This document shows, piece after piece, positions 1 to 11,311 of a stretch of DNA of 64,000 nt. The translations under genes and the position numbers were made by a program. This DNA is from Glossina fuscipes (Eukaryota; Arthropoda; Insecta; Diptera; Glossinidae): contig NW_023998414.1 in assembly GCF_014805625.2 (NCBI RefSeq), forward strand, positions 11,822,395 to 11,886,394, in the 5' to 3' direction. How positions within the stretch are numbered: position 1 is the stretch's first letter; each line of letters starts with the position of its first letter. The notes under the pieces are model-generated. The model was not told the origin of the DNA, ran no database searches, and worked only from the letters and a program-made list of their open reading frames with translations.

Positions 1-1026
1 TTTCAACTTTCTCTCATATAACGAATTTTTTTTAAATGGGGCCAGTAAGCAGGCTTGTGGTCGCAAGAGAAGTACTACAATGCAATTAATTTGAGCAAGG
101 TTGCCGACTAAAAGACATGTCGGTGTGTCAAAGTTCGTCAAAAATTCTAAAAAATTTGCAAACTGTAGATCGAATACTATAGGGCTTGGTTAGATACGAC
201 GACATACGACATACGACATACGCATATTCAAGCTAAATCAATTCGGAAAACGATCTTGAATCAACTTTAACTCATTCTGAGCATTTTAAACGACCCTGTG
301 CCACAAGTAGTGTAAATTGCAAAACGGACGGGAAAGGCATTTTAAGACTTCTTGATCTTTGCAACGCGAAATGATGCAACAATTATACAAAACTGAATTC
401 GATTCGTAATGGAAACTGACAACGTACAAGTTACAAGTACATTAACTACACTGGGTCGATTTTACTGGCTAAAGGGCCAAACTTTGGTCATAGCTGAATT
501 AAAGCAAACGAGTAAACGAAACAACAAACGCCAAATGTTTATGTGTACAAAAAAAAAGTTGAAAAGTTTACACCCCCTTAAATATTAACCAGAATTTTCG
601 GACTTTATCGAGAAAGTAACAAAAAAAAAAAAAAAAAAAAAAATCAATATTTTTACAAAGTTTACTTTCCAAAATAAATAAATAAAAAAAAAAAAAAACC
701 GAAAAAATCCGAATTCACCTTAATACGTGTACTTACGTTCATGTATTCTAACGTAGTTATGCGTTTCTTTGTTGAAGAAAAACTTTAAACCCTAAACTCA
801 GTCAGCCATACGAGTGCATGCAATTTAAGTATGAAAATATTTGCCAAGTGGTTTTCCAGGAATTCCGTCATTAAAAACCGCACAAATATACAAAACACAG
901 TAAGCAGAAGAAACTCTATATATAAAGCACATGCAAAAGACGTACATATATACAAGTGTGGACATACATATTTGTATGTAACACAGACAAAAATGAAAAA
1001 TTAAGTAGCAAAAGCTAAAACACAAA

Positions 1027-1066
<40 letters not shown>

Positions 1067-1705
1067 GCATAAAAAGAAAAAAAAAAAAAAAAAAAAGTGA
1101 AAAAGACGAAAATGTAGAAAAAAAACTTTTTGTAAATAAATGCAGACGTCTAAGAAAGAAAATAAAAATGCACAGAATACAATAAATAAACCATTTGCTA
1201 TGCAGAGGCGTGCGGAAATATACATGAAACTGGGAGTTCGCCACTTAAGCGTGCAAACTGCGCGAATTGTAAGCAATCTTTGAGAGTTAGAACTGATTTT
1301 GTCAGTATCAGTAAATCAGTACCGCTTGCGGTTACCTCGAATTTCGATTTTTTTTTTTTTTTTTTTTTTTTGTCAATATTTCTATTTCGCATTAAGTTAT
1401 TTTTGAAGACATGCATGCCTTGTTATCGAAAAACGAAAACGAAGATCAAGTTTTCTTATAAAAAGATTCAACGGGAATGATTGATTACTCTTAGGTATGA
1501 ATATGTCAGATCTAAGAAATATCGACAAAAATTCGATAAAGTTGCTACAGTTTCTGTTGCAACTTTTTAACATATACACTATATTTAGGGGTTTATGAAG
1601 TAATCATAACTATCAATGGCACTTGGAGATCCATTACAATTTAAGTCAAGTTGAAATGCATTTTTAAAATGCATGATTTTCGATAGACGACATGAAGAAC
1701 GCACA

Positions 1706-1736
<31 letters not shown>

Positions 1737-2248
1737 TTTTTTTTTGGTTTATTAGGCCGCTATTACAATCAATGATTTATAGTAAATTGTTTAAATTTCA
1801 AAAGAGAAGAAATAGTTTTTTTTATTTCAATTAAATTCCATTCAGTAATATTGCTCGATAAACTTATTAAGAAGAAATGAGGGGTGAACGAGCTATTCAC
1901 TTCGAGAAGGATTAGCAGTGCAATGATGCATTATTTGCACAAACTGATACGAAGTTTCTATGAGGTGAAGCGTTAGGAATTATTTTCACTTTTCGAGCTT
2001 TTCCACAAAATTGATTAATTGCTAGATCACCTATATATAAAATCATTTAAAAGTCGTTTCATTTATTTAGCTAAGGTATTTGCAGATAGTTTGGATTTCT
2101 ACGAAGAATTTGATCGAATGAACCGAAGACAATTTCAGGCTCCTTTCACAATATTGACGATTTTGAGAATTCCAAAAAGAGGTTGATATGACAAGCCTGG
2201 ATTCAATCATGTTGTATACTTATATAACTTATATATACATATATATAT

Positions 2249-2250
<2 letters not shown>
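1..2250. other. AT-rich noncoding stretch with simple repeats
   Basis: No reading frame here looks like protein; the frames present are by-products of homopolymers and (AT)n. Contents are a heptamer tandem repeat (ATACGAC-like units, 194-222), a 23-nt poly(A) at 621-643, (AT)n at 1031-1063 followed by poly(A) near 1077-1096, poly(T) at about 1348-1371, and a (CA)n array at 1701-1736. Positions 220-320 may be a worn minus-strand copy of the TGTCCGTC repeat, but the diagnostic block is not clear. Confidence 0.6.

Positions 2251-2296
<46 letters not shown>
2251..2296. repeat. (GAT)n microsatellite at gap edge
   Basis: About 15 uninterrupted GAT units follow a (TA)n tract and end five bases before the assembly gap. 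Depending on frame it reads as poly-Asp, poly-Met or poly-His. No coding context surrounds it, so it is taken as a plain microsatellite that probably broke the assembly. Confidence 0.9.
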
Positions 2297-2301
2297 TCTT
2301 A

Positions 2302-2701
2302 NNNNNNNNNNNNNNNNNNNNNNNNNNNNNNNNNNNNNNNNNNNNNNNNNNNNNNNNNNNNNNNNNNNNNNNNNNNNNNNNNNNNNNNNNNNNNNNNNNN
2401 NNNNNNNNNNNNNNNNNNNNNNNNNNNNNNNNNNNNNNNNNNNNNNNNNNNNNNNNNNNNNNNNNNNNNNNNNNNNNNNNNNNNNNNNNNNNNNNNNNNN
2501 NNNNNNNNNNNNNNNNNNNNNNNNNNNNNNNNNNNNNNNNNNNNNNNNNNNNNNNNNNNNNNNNNNNNNNNNNNNNNNNNNNNNNNNNNNNNNNNNNNNN
2601 NNNNNNNNNNNNNNNNNNNNNNNNNNNNNNNNNNNNNNNNNNNNNNNNNNNNNNNNNNNNNNNNNNNNNNNNNNNNNNNNNNNNNNNNNNNNNNNNNNNN
2701 N
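2302..2701. other. Assembly gap (400 N)
   Basis: A run of exactly 400 unknown bases. Any frame that appears to cross it is an artefact. Confidence 0.99.
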
Positions 2702-3249
2702 AATGTTTAAGTAGTTTAAGTTACAACCTAACGTTAGTATCTGCAAACGTACACCGAAAGAGTGAGAATTACAAAGAAGTGACTATGAAAGTGGTCTTGA
2801 ATTCCATTGGGAGGACATCAAACGCCTGCCGCCAAAGTTAAATAACACACAAAAAAAAAAAAAATGAAAAGAAAAGAAAAAAAAAAAAACTGCCACATTT
2901 ATATATAAGTAGAACACGATTACACATAAGTACGCACATTCATATTTACAAATACAACTAAGCATACGTAATCATGTACGCACATTGTGTATAGAGTGTA
3001 TTACACTTTGTTTTATTTGTAATCCTTTAGAAGTTTAACCCTTTACAACTAACAAAACACAAGTATTTCAAAAAAGTTATATTTCCGCCGTTTCGCTCTG
3101 TGTACACAGAATTAATCGCTTTAAGTCCCTTCACTTCTCTGTGCGGTCTTTGTTCCTCATTTTTAAGGTATTCAGCTGTGAAATATTTCTTTAAGTGTAA
3201 TTATATGCAAAAGTTAATTACTTTACTTTATTTATACACCGAAATATTA

Positions 3250-3289
<40 letters not shown>

Positions 3290-4033
3290 TTTATTTAATT
3301 ATTTTTTTTTTTTTTTTGAATTTATGACATTTTTTGTTGTTGCGTGAAATGTCAGTATCCTCTCAGGTTTCTTTTTTGCTTTCTATGTTTTCCTAATTAT
3401 TGATTTCGTTTTATAAGGACTTTCTTTGGAATACATTAAAATTATATATGATGTATGTGGGCGGCAGTGGGTGGCTAAAGTAAATAGATATTCTATGAAA
3501 TGTATGTTATCTGTACAGCATGCGTGCTTAAGTGTTTTGCAATAATTTCGCACATGTGCACTAATTCACCAGAAAAAATTTCATTAGTAAAAATTATAAA
3601 ATTTCTCTGTAAATATATTAACAACTTTTGCAATATTTGATAAGAGTTTGGCTTAATGTTTTGCTAAATCATGAATTCTATGGTTGGTTAAATAAAAATT
3701 CGTAAGATCAGTTATATATATATTTTGCTTTTTTTTTTTTTTTTTGAAAGGAAGGAAGAAATATAGGAGAAAACAAAGAGAGAGGGAGAGACTGACCGAG
3801 AGATAGATAGATGGGAACGTAGATAAATATATAGATAGAACGGCATAAATATATAGAGATAGACAGAAAGAGAGAGAGAGAGAGAGAAGAAGAGTGTGAT
3901 AGAAGGGGGCCGAGAGACGTGTGTGGCTAGTTTATTCCAGGCCTTGGCTCACTGCCACTGTGCCATTGGTATTAAGAATACGTCATGCATATCGAAATAA
4001 CGTCAGACATGGGTCATTTTCTCATTTTTTATT
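2702..4033. other. Noncoding, AT-rich with GA-rich tract
   Basis: No coding signal is seen. Simple sequence includes (TA)n at 3253-3283, poly(T) near 3301-3317, and a purine-rich tract of about 3750-3910 with a clean (GA)n core at about 3870-3888. Confidence 0.55.
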
Positions 4034-4218
4034 ATTAAATTTTTTTTTTTTTATTTATTTATTTATTGTATGGATTTAAAAGCCGCTGGATAACTTAGGT
4101 CATATGTCCGCTCGTATTAAAAACTCTGCCGCTTTTCAAATTTGAACGCTCGACCATTGAGTTTCTAGTCACGATCCTTTGTTTACTCAGCTGCTCATGT
4201 GGATAATTAAATTTTTTT
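4034..4218 (-). mobile_element. tRNA-Ser-derived SINE, copy 1
   Basis: On the minus strand the head (from about 4200 leftwards) reads as a serine tRNA relic. It has an A-box-like stretch, then GACTAGAAACTCAATGG, in which CTAGAAA matches the anticodon loop of tRNA-Ser(AGA). It ends at a (TTTA)n tail (AAAT on the element strand) near 4050-4068. A 13-bp direct repeat, ATTAAATTTTTTT, flanks it at 4034-4046 and 4206-4218 and fits a target-site duplication. The body shares the phrases GGATCGTGACTA and CATATGACCTAA with the copy at 49106-49267. The B box is eroded, so this copy is likely inactive. Confidence 0.75.
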
Positions 4219-4888
4219 ATTTAAAAAATTTAAAAATGGTATTACCTTCGTTAGTAAATGTATTTTATGGATGTTGAGTTTGTTCAAGAATTAAAAAAAT
4301 TTACGGAATTTCATTGCTTTTATTTCCATGTAACATAAATTGAAATTAAATGACTCGAGGAGACCGTATATTGATTCTTGGACGTATGTTAATCCTTTGG
4401 CCTTTTTAACCTTTCGGAAAGCTAAATAGCTGAATATCGTTTAAGCTACGTAACGTATAAATATCGCTTAAGAATTTTGCATTTACTTATTAACATCGTG
4501 AAGTTTTTCTGATACGTATTTCGACTAAATGTTCATTTGCATGCTTTATAAAGAACGCAAGTACGCAAAAAAGTGTAGCGAAGTATTTGATTTTTTCCGT
4601 GTTTATGGCAATGCTATTCGAAATTCTTGGCTTTTGTGAGAACATTTATGGACAAATGCTTTGTCATATATTTTCGTTAACGCATAAACATGTATGTAAT
4701 AATGTACATGAAAACTGATAAATGAATGAATAAATAAACAAGTCAGCGAAGTGATCAATGGACGAATGCGTGGATGCATGTATAGACAAATCAATGCATA
4801 ATCAAGGGGATGAACGAGTGCGCGGCCAAATGGACGGTCGGAGGGAATTCTAAATGATCGTGTAAAGGGACTACTGTATGTATGATCA
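4219..4888. other. Noncoding AT-rich stretch
   Basis: No coding signal or element was recognised. Positions 4700-4890 carry loose tetranucleotide-like phrases (AATG/GAAC/TGGA) that generate a spurious minus-strand frame. Confidence 0.5.
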
Positions 4889-5146
4889 ATGTATGAACAG
4901 ACGCACACATACATTGATACATACATATTTCTTAATGTTGATATTGAGATACATCAAATACGACAGTTTATATGGGAAACTAGGCTAACGAAAGTGAACA
5001 GTGTTAAATATGATTGTAACGATCTACCCGACCTTGCCTGTGATGGTTGCTGCAAATTGGGGAAAACAAATTTTCAATATTCAGTCTTTTGCAATCGTCA
5101 ACCATCTTGGTGGGCTGAACCATGTAAATGGCTAAAGAAAAGCTAG
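4889..5146 (+). other. Cysteine-rich frame, possible terminal exon
   Basis: I do not recognise this frame. The second half is unusually non-repetitive for this window and holds six cysteines (residues 43, 51, 54, 55, 68, 79 if read from 4889), spaced C-x7-C-x2-CC-x12-C-x10-C, then a basic end (CKWLKKS) and a stop at 5144-5146. The adjacent CC pair recalls secreted disulfide-knot peptides, but no signal peptide precedes it; the first 40 residues come from tetranucleotide-like sequence. An AG at 4965-4966 could be an acceptor for a 3' exon, though the tract before it is not pyrimidine-rich. The nearest AATAAA lies near 5522. A chance frame is quite possible. Confidence 0.2.
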
Positions 5147-5412
5147 TCTTATGAACTATCGATGACAGCTAAGTCCGCTCATTATCTAATGTTGCCGCTT
5201 GAAATGATGACGGTGAGCATTGCAGGCAAAAAAAATTATATTGGACTTGGGGAACAGTTTTACTTAGGTAAACTTTCGCATATAACGCTACTAAGCATTT
5301 TTATTCCAAATTTTGTTTCTCGTTGAAATTTCGCTCGCAGTTCGACCAATCTGAATAGGTAGGTATCTGTTAAATCCTATATTGATTAATCATATGTTCA
5401 TCTTGGTTTATA

Positions 5413-5414
<2 letters not shown>
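5147..5414. other. Unique noncoding stretch
   Basis: Moderate-complexity DNA with no recognised element. If the frame upstream is a real exon, this would be its 3' UTR. Confidence 0.4.

Positions 5415-5457
<43 letters not shown>
5415..5457. repeat. (CT)n microsatellite
   Basis: About 20 CT units with one TT interruption, in noncoding sequence. Confidence 0.9.
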
Positions 5458-5460
<3 letters not shown>

Positions 5461-6268
5461 TATTTCCAATTATAAGAAATGGAAGGTAAAAGTTACAATA
5501 CCAGCGGTCTTCGTTTTGATAAATAAAGCAATCCTTTGAGTATCCGCAATCGGGAATTATTACCGCAAGCTGAATTGATTCGAAAGCTTAAATAAGAAAC
5601 TTATATATGAAATTTCACTGCATTCGATATCAATGCTTGTCTACTCGCATGCCTATAAATAAAGTGCTATTCAGTTTTGGCAATTGTCTAAATGTTTGTC
5701 ATCAACATCTGTCAGTTTATACAATTTTTTGTTTTTTTTTTTCCTTTTCTCATAGTTTGTTGTGTCAATAATTCCGATACATTGCAAATGTATATATATA
5801 TATATATATATATATATGTGCATACATAAACAAACATAAAAGACTATAAAAATGGCAACAGCAACAGCAACAACTTGCAACAGCAACTATATGTTAATCT
5901 TAAATGAATTTCTGTATATATTATGTTAAATATATGAATGCAGGGTTTATATGTATATTTATATGAATGCGTTTATGTTTGTCACCTCCTGTGCAGGTGT
6001 ATTAAATAGAAAATTTTTAATAAAAAAGCTTTATTTCTGCAAGAAATACATAAATATATGTATATATATTTATATATATATATATATCTAAGTGTTTAAG
6101 TAATTGTTTGTGTCTGTTTATCTGTCTGTCTGTTGTGTTATATGTTTAGGTGTGCGTTTTGTAAACAGTTTGTTTTCATTTTCATTTTTCTTAAGCCAAA
6201 AAGCATATAAGTCACCGTTAGTTAGTTAACAACATTTAGATGTGTTTCCTTTACATACATATACAAGT

Positions 6269-6314
<46 letters not shown>

Positions 6315-7644
6315 TACTATTGTTGTTGTTGTTGACTTTAGACACGTTTGCGGCCGGTGCCGTTCTTATTGTTGTTCTTGTTATTATTATTATTATTGTG
6401 TCTTGTTGTTGTTGTTGTTTTAAATAAAAAATATAACCGTCATTTTCTTATCGATCGGTTAACTGACTGGTTGGTTGTCTGGTTGTTTGTTTGTTTGGTT
6501 GGTTGGTTGGTTAAGTTGTCTGGAAGTCTGGAGTATAAAAACACACAAACCTATACACATAAACAAACCTTCTCATATATAATAACATGAAAATAAAAGT
6601 TCTTTTTAAAAAACAACAAGAAAAAGAAAAAAAAAAAAAAAAAAAAAACAGAAAAACGAAACATTTTAAAGGTAACAAAATATACAGACAAGTGCACAAA
6701 AAATATTACTGAAACAAACATACATACATTTACTGCATTATGCAGGGATGTGCCTTATTTCTTTCTGTTTGTATTTGTATGTTGTATGCTATGCTTTGCA
6801 TTTTATTATATATTTTTATTTACTTTATCCTTATATTTGTAAGTTTATGTTCATGTTCGCTCATTTGTTTGTTTGTTTGTTTGTTTGGTAGCTGATTCAC
6901 TTCGTCTTCTTCTGTATATTCTTAGCCCCGTTATTTGTATAAAAGACTTCATATAGTAATTTTAGAGAGAGGCAGCAACGGCACGAGCTTAAAATACTAA
7001 AAAAAAAAAAAAAAAAAAAAAAAATAAAAAAATAAAAAAAATAAAATTAAAAAAAAATTAAATTGAAATTGTAACAAACGGTAGCAAGGACACTCGTTTT
7101 CGTCGTTGCGTTAGCATTGTCGATATGCTGCATACATTTATATATATATATATATATGTATGTGTGTACATAAACGTTATGCATAAGTTAATGTTAAAGT
7201 TTAGCTGCTTTCTAGCTGTTATCGCTATATGGCTTATACGTCAACTGCAGCTGACATACAATATCGCGCAGTCAGTCAAAGCCAGAGCGTGGCTTTCAAT
7301 TTTTCTTTTTTATATATTCCGTTCTTTCCTTTCTTTTTAATAAATTTTTATATTTGTGTGTGGATAAGGATGTATGAATATGTAAACTGTTGTCGCTGTT
7401 GTCGTTGTTGCTCCTGTTGTTGATGTTGTTATTGTTTTTATTGCCGTTGTATTTATTTTATATTTTGAAATTATGGATGTAAACGGAGTTGTATGCCGGT
7501 GTTCGACGTCTCCTTTATTTAACGATGCATACCTTTCGCTTGTTCTTGCTGTCTCTGCGGTTGTTTGGTGTTATTTTCGCCAGCGTGTCTGATTGTTTAC
7601 GTGCGTATGTGTTTCTATGTGCGCTTGTGTATGTGAATGTCTCT

Positions 7645-7685
<41 letters not shown>

Positions 7686-7873
7686 TGTATGGCTATATTT
7701 GCAAAGAAAATTATGCACTATGAGAATTGTGCTGAAAGTTGTATAATTTTTTTATTTTTTTATTTTTTTTTTTTTACTTTCCTCTTTCTTTTGTTTTATT
7801 TTCTTTTTTTTATAGAAATCCTTAAGCACATACAGACATACTTTCAACTTATTCAAGATTGTATAAGCATAAG

Positions 7874-7904
<31 letters not shown>

Positions 7905-7985
7905 AAACACTGCCATAAACGCATATTTATACACATACACACGCATACTCGGAGGCAAATAAAATAGATTAAAAAGAATACTTTC
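5458..7985. repeat. Dense simple-sequence cluster
   Basis: Almost every 100 bases carries a microsatellite: (TA)n at 5790-5817, (CA)n then (TA)n at 6269-6312, TTG/ATT runs at 6317-6420, (GGTT)n near 6496-6512, poly(A) at about 6627-6648, (GTTT)n at 6864-6888, poly(A) near 6999-7024, (TA)n at about 7139-7157, TTG/CTG runs at 7390-7450, (GT)n at 7651-7681, and (GC)n/(CA)n at 7872-7905. Open frames in this stretch encode only VCVC-, HTHT-, IYIY- or LLLL-type strings and are not genes. Confidence 0.85.
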
Positions 7986-9096
7986 GTTTTTATTTTAGAA
8001 TTTTTATGCACAAACTCATCGTGAACAGGACTCGAAGAAGAAAGTGACGAGAAAAAAGGGGAAATAAGTAAAAACGAATAACTTTAAAATCAATTTTTTT
8101 ATAAAATTTATAGAAAATCAATAAATCAACGAAATGAAATACCAGCTCTGTGGACAGGATTATATAGAATGCCTTTAGACCTTTAAGTAAGAAACAAGAA
8201 AGAAAAAAAATTATCTTAAGTTGAAAAGAATGCTATGGCACTGAACACATCAAAAAACGGATAGAAGCAGTGATTTTTTATTTTTGCTTTTATTTTTCCA
8301 AATCTTAATTAAAATAAATAGGATCCGAAGGTAAGGTTAGCTTTCTTGAAGTGAATTCAAATCATTTTTGGCTTAAAATCATTGAAGCGTACAACACGCG
8401 GGGACAACATATGTCGCCTCAATAATATTGACATCCTAACGGATCACAGTGTCTTCGATAATTTCGATAAATACTCAACGAAATCAATTATTGACTATCG
8501 CCGATTGAAGTAGAGAAGTAATAGATAGGCCACATCTTGTGCAGCAGAGATGCGCATCTAGACGCCTCAATCAAGTTAAAGTGCTTGAAACGATTTATTC
8601 ATGTTAACCTCTTGCGCCGTTCTTATGGTCGCGTAACATATATTCACGCTTGCAATAAGCAAAATATCGTAACATTTTACGACAACAACAGCTTCTAGTG
8701 ATTGAATGCTTTTGAAAATGTGTTCTAAAGTCGTTTAAAAAATCCGGATTCAAACGGGAGGTAATCGCCCAACTTATGCCAGTGAGAAAAACTTTATCAT
8801 TCTCATCTTTTGGTGCAAGGCATATAAGTATTCAGAATGTTTTTTAAATCGAATCAAATTTTCTCAATAATTTTGGCCATTGTAGGCATGCATCGATTGA
8901 GAGTTTATATCCGAAATTTCACTATTGCTGTCGTTATCCGCTACTGAAGGAAGTCTTATCTGAAAGTTGAGGCGTAAATATTTTAAAAGCCCATAACATA
9001 CCATATATTCTTGATAACTTTGAAATTCTGAATCGAATTATTTTTATTCGTGCCTCCGAGTCCTAAAAGCAAAAAAAAAAAAAAATAATAATAATA
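7986..9096. other. Unique noncoding stretch
   Basis: This stretch is low in simple repeats and has moderate complexity, but I find no long frame and no element signature on either strand. A short poly(A) and (AAT)n at about 9068-9096 mark its right edge. Confidence 0.4.
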
Positions 9097-9350
9097 ATGA
9101 AACGACCCTTCTTGTCAGATATGTTGCCGAGTCAATCAATTTCTTGGATCGAATTTAAAAATAAGGTTATAGCGTTTTCTACAGCACTCCGTTTGGCGGA
9201 GTTAGAAGCGGCCCGTTCCAAATCGGTTCTCAACACCGTGCGCTTTTGGGCCAAAACACGTCAATGCATCAAAAATTCTTCAAAATATCGCCAAAAATTG
9301 TCACCGGAAGGTTGACGGACTGGCAGACAAGATCGACCGTCTAATGTAAT
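9097..9350 (+). pseudogene. Possible Tc1-like transposase N-terminal remnant
   Basis: The frame 9097-9315 contains the phrase ARSKSVLNTVRFWAKT. It then runs through KYRQKLSPEG to a stop and, with that stop skipped, TGRQDRPSNV. This order resembles the second helix-turn-helix of Tc1-family transposases followed by their GRP-type hook and basic linker. It is my alignment by eye, with no catalytic DDE region seen downstream and no inverted repeats found. It could equally be an unrelated chance frame. Confidence 0.25.
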
Positions 9351-9891
9351 GAAAGACGCGTTGTTTATTTTCATATACAGCAAAACATTGTTCAATTCGG
9401 TTTCTAACCTTGGCATCGAGTTAAAACGAGATACTAAGTAGTTTTTTCAATTTTGAGAATATCTCGAAGTTAGGCTAAGACTGAGTAAGATGAATAAGAT
9501 CGATTGCGAAGCAATATGTGTCGGACTGCGTGGAATGTGTGGTGGAAAAGATGAAGCCAAGTATCGTCTACCTATAATTTCGGCGAGTATGTCCATGCAA
9601 ACGTCACAACAGTACGATAATTAAAGAAAACCTAACCGTATATGTATATATATAAGATATACAATTACGTTCTCTGTATCACTTAATAAAATTGAAAAGT
9701 TAACATAGCATAGTGGCTAAAATATTTACTTACTGATCGAATAGTTGATGTCCTCACCGTAGAAACTTGCGCGTTTCAAGGTCAAAAAAAGCGTTTGTAC
9801 ATTGCTGATCTGGTAAACATAATACCATCGATCAGCACAAGATAATCAAACAAACGAAAATTTCGAATTTGGGGGAAATGAATGCGTTCGG
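9351..9891. other. Unique noncoding stretch
   Basis: No recognised feature. It borders the left target-site repeat of the polo retrocopy. Confidence 0.4.
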
Positions 9892-9911
9892 AATGTTACA
9901 TAAAGCAAATC
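9892..9911. repeat. Left flanking direct repeat of polo retrocopy
   Basis: AATGTTACATAAAGCAAATC here and the near-copy AATGTTAATAAAATTCAAATC at 11291-11311 lie immediately outside the retrocopy, at its poly(A) and truncated 5' ends. The match is imperfect (AATGTTA and CAAATC conserved, a few changes between), as expected of an old target-site duplication. Confidence 0.5.
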
Positions 9912-9912
9912 A

Positions 9913-11290
9913 TTTTTTTTTTTTTTTTTTTTTTTGTTTTTAGTTAATGGTGTTATATTTAATAAAAAGTATGTAAGTGTATATCTGTCGAAGGAAAGAA
10001 AGTAGAGTTATAAAGTTTATCGATGACTAAGATCACCCATAGTGTGAGTTTAAGGAAAAATTATTTCTATAAATTAACTAAATTTCTCCTTAGTGTAAAG
10101 GTATTCTGGTATGAAACGTTAGAGCAGCCGCGTTCTTTAATGGGAAAAAAAATGTTTTTTTGCTTCATGTTAAGTCATTGCAGTCATACGTGGACATAAA
10201 CCAATTTTCACAAGATTTTGAAAATTTAACTATACTGTACCAATAGTGCATTAAATGCATGGCTGCCGTACAAGCCGTAGTAAACTATGGTCATAAATGT
10301 GGCATACGCGGCACCTCATCGCTTTCAGGTTTAAGATTATTTGCTCAAGGCTTCTTTAAATGTTCGGTCAGGTAACGTTTGAAATACGGCAACATTTTCA
10401 TTTCCTTTTCCAACGTTATGCAATAGTCTGTAATAGTCATATAAGCTTCTTTGCCATCCTTGTCGATGAAATCTGCTTTATCTCCATAGGGCAATAAAAT
10501 CCGCTTCGTGATGTTATTGAATATAAGACCGACTGTCTCGTGGCTTACTTGCGACCAAACCTGTATTTACCGCTATCCACTCACAAGAAATATTAATAAT
10601 AATAGTATTCCATCCAAAAAAAATATCTGACCAGCAACATCACCATTCTCACCACTTAAATTTCTGGACAACAGCCGGCCTTTGGCTTCAAAAAGTTTTG
10701 TTAATTATTTAAGCAAGCTTTCTATGTTACTGCTATAGTTTTTATTACGCTGACAAAACGTCTATGCCATAGTGGAATCATGCATTGATACCATCGAATT
10801 GTTCTTTCGGAGAAAAGCCGATTCAAGCGTGTATCATCATCATCATCATCGTTGACATCAATTAAAGGCTTTCTTCTATTAAGTCGAGTCATGCTCTAAA
10901 GTGTCTTTAATTTCGAGACGTGGTCCCACGGTCAGGCTTGAACTAGACAAGAGCGTTGGAACCGGCGATTTACTTACAAATTCTGAATCCAGTAATTATT
11001 CAACTGTAGGGCCGGCTGCTGCAAATTAGTTAAAGCATTATAGCTACCATGTCAGCAGCTGATTTGCATAAAACACTGGGTACTCGGTAATCACATTTCT
11101 TGATTTTCAAGCGCTTGCAGGTGAACACGCAAATATTTTATTTTTTATACCTACCAGCAAAGGATGTGTGTGTACACTGTAGTGTTGTTGTTGTTGTTCC
11201 ATATTTCTTAACACGTAGAAATATGTGTGAACGTGATGGGATTTAATTTCATTCGTCTCACGGTCCCCCCATTTATTGACCAGTTATGGA
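9913..11290 (-). pseudogene. polo: Processed pseudogene of a polo-type (PLK1) kinase
   Basis: Read right to left on the minus strand, broken frames follow a PLK1-class kinase. The end of the kinase domain comes first: EIW and VYT phrases near 11150-11210, then IKKCDYRVPS and KSAADMVAIML at about 11033-11104. Next are a C-lobe end and linker (LLDSEFVSKSPVPTLLSSSS, then TVGPRLEIKD; about 10880-11027) and RKPLIDVNDDDDDD near 10835-10885. Polo box 1 follows (VGLIFNNITKRILL, DKADFIDKDGKEAYMT, LPYFKRYLTEHL; 10348-10560), then a TGA at 10345-10347, then polo box 2 (KPESDEVPRMPHL, VKIGLCPRMTAM; about 10065-10330). Intact PLK1 phosphorylates mitotic substrates, and its polo boxes bind phosphopeptides. 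This copy lacks the first two-thirds of the kinase domain and has several stops and frameshifts. Contiguous domains, an ATTAAA signal (9958-9963) and a 23-nt A tail (9913-9935) indicate retroposition. Confidence 0.88.
9958..9963 (-). promoter_or_regulatory. ATTAAA polyadenylation signal of the retrocopied mRNA
   Basis: Plus-strand TTTAAT is ATTAAA on the pseudogene strand. It sits 22 nt before the 23-nt A tail (9913-9935), the usual spacing for mRNA 3' ends. It is a fossil of the parent transcript. Confidence 0.6.
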
Positions 11291-11311
11291 AATGTTAATA
11301 AAATTCAAATC

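Noticed and set aside
2188..2841. Long frames across the first gap
   Set aside because: They consist of unknown residues plus translated (GAT)n; the gap length is not reliable.
7489..7967. Frames rich in VCVCV or HTHTH
   Set aside because: Direct translations of (GT)n and (CA)n arrays.
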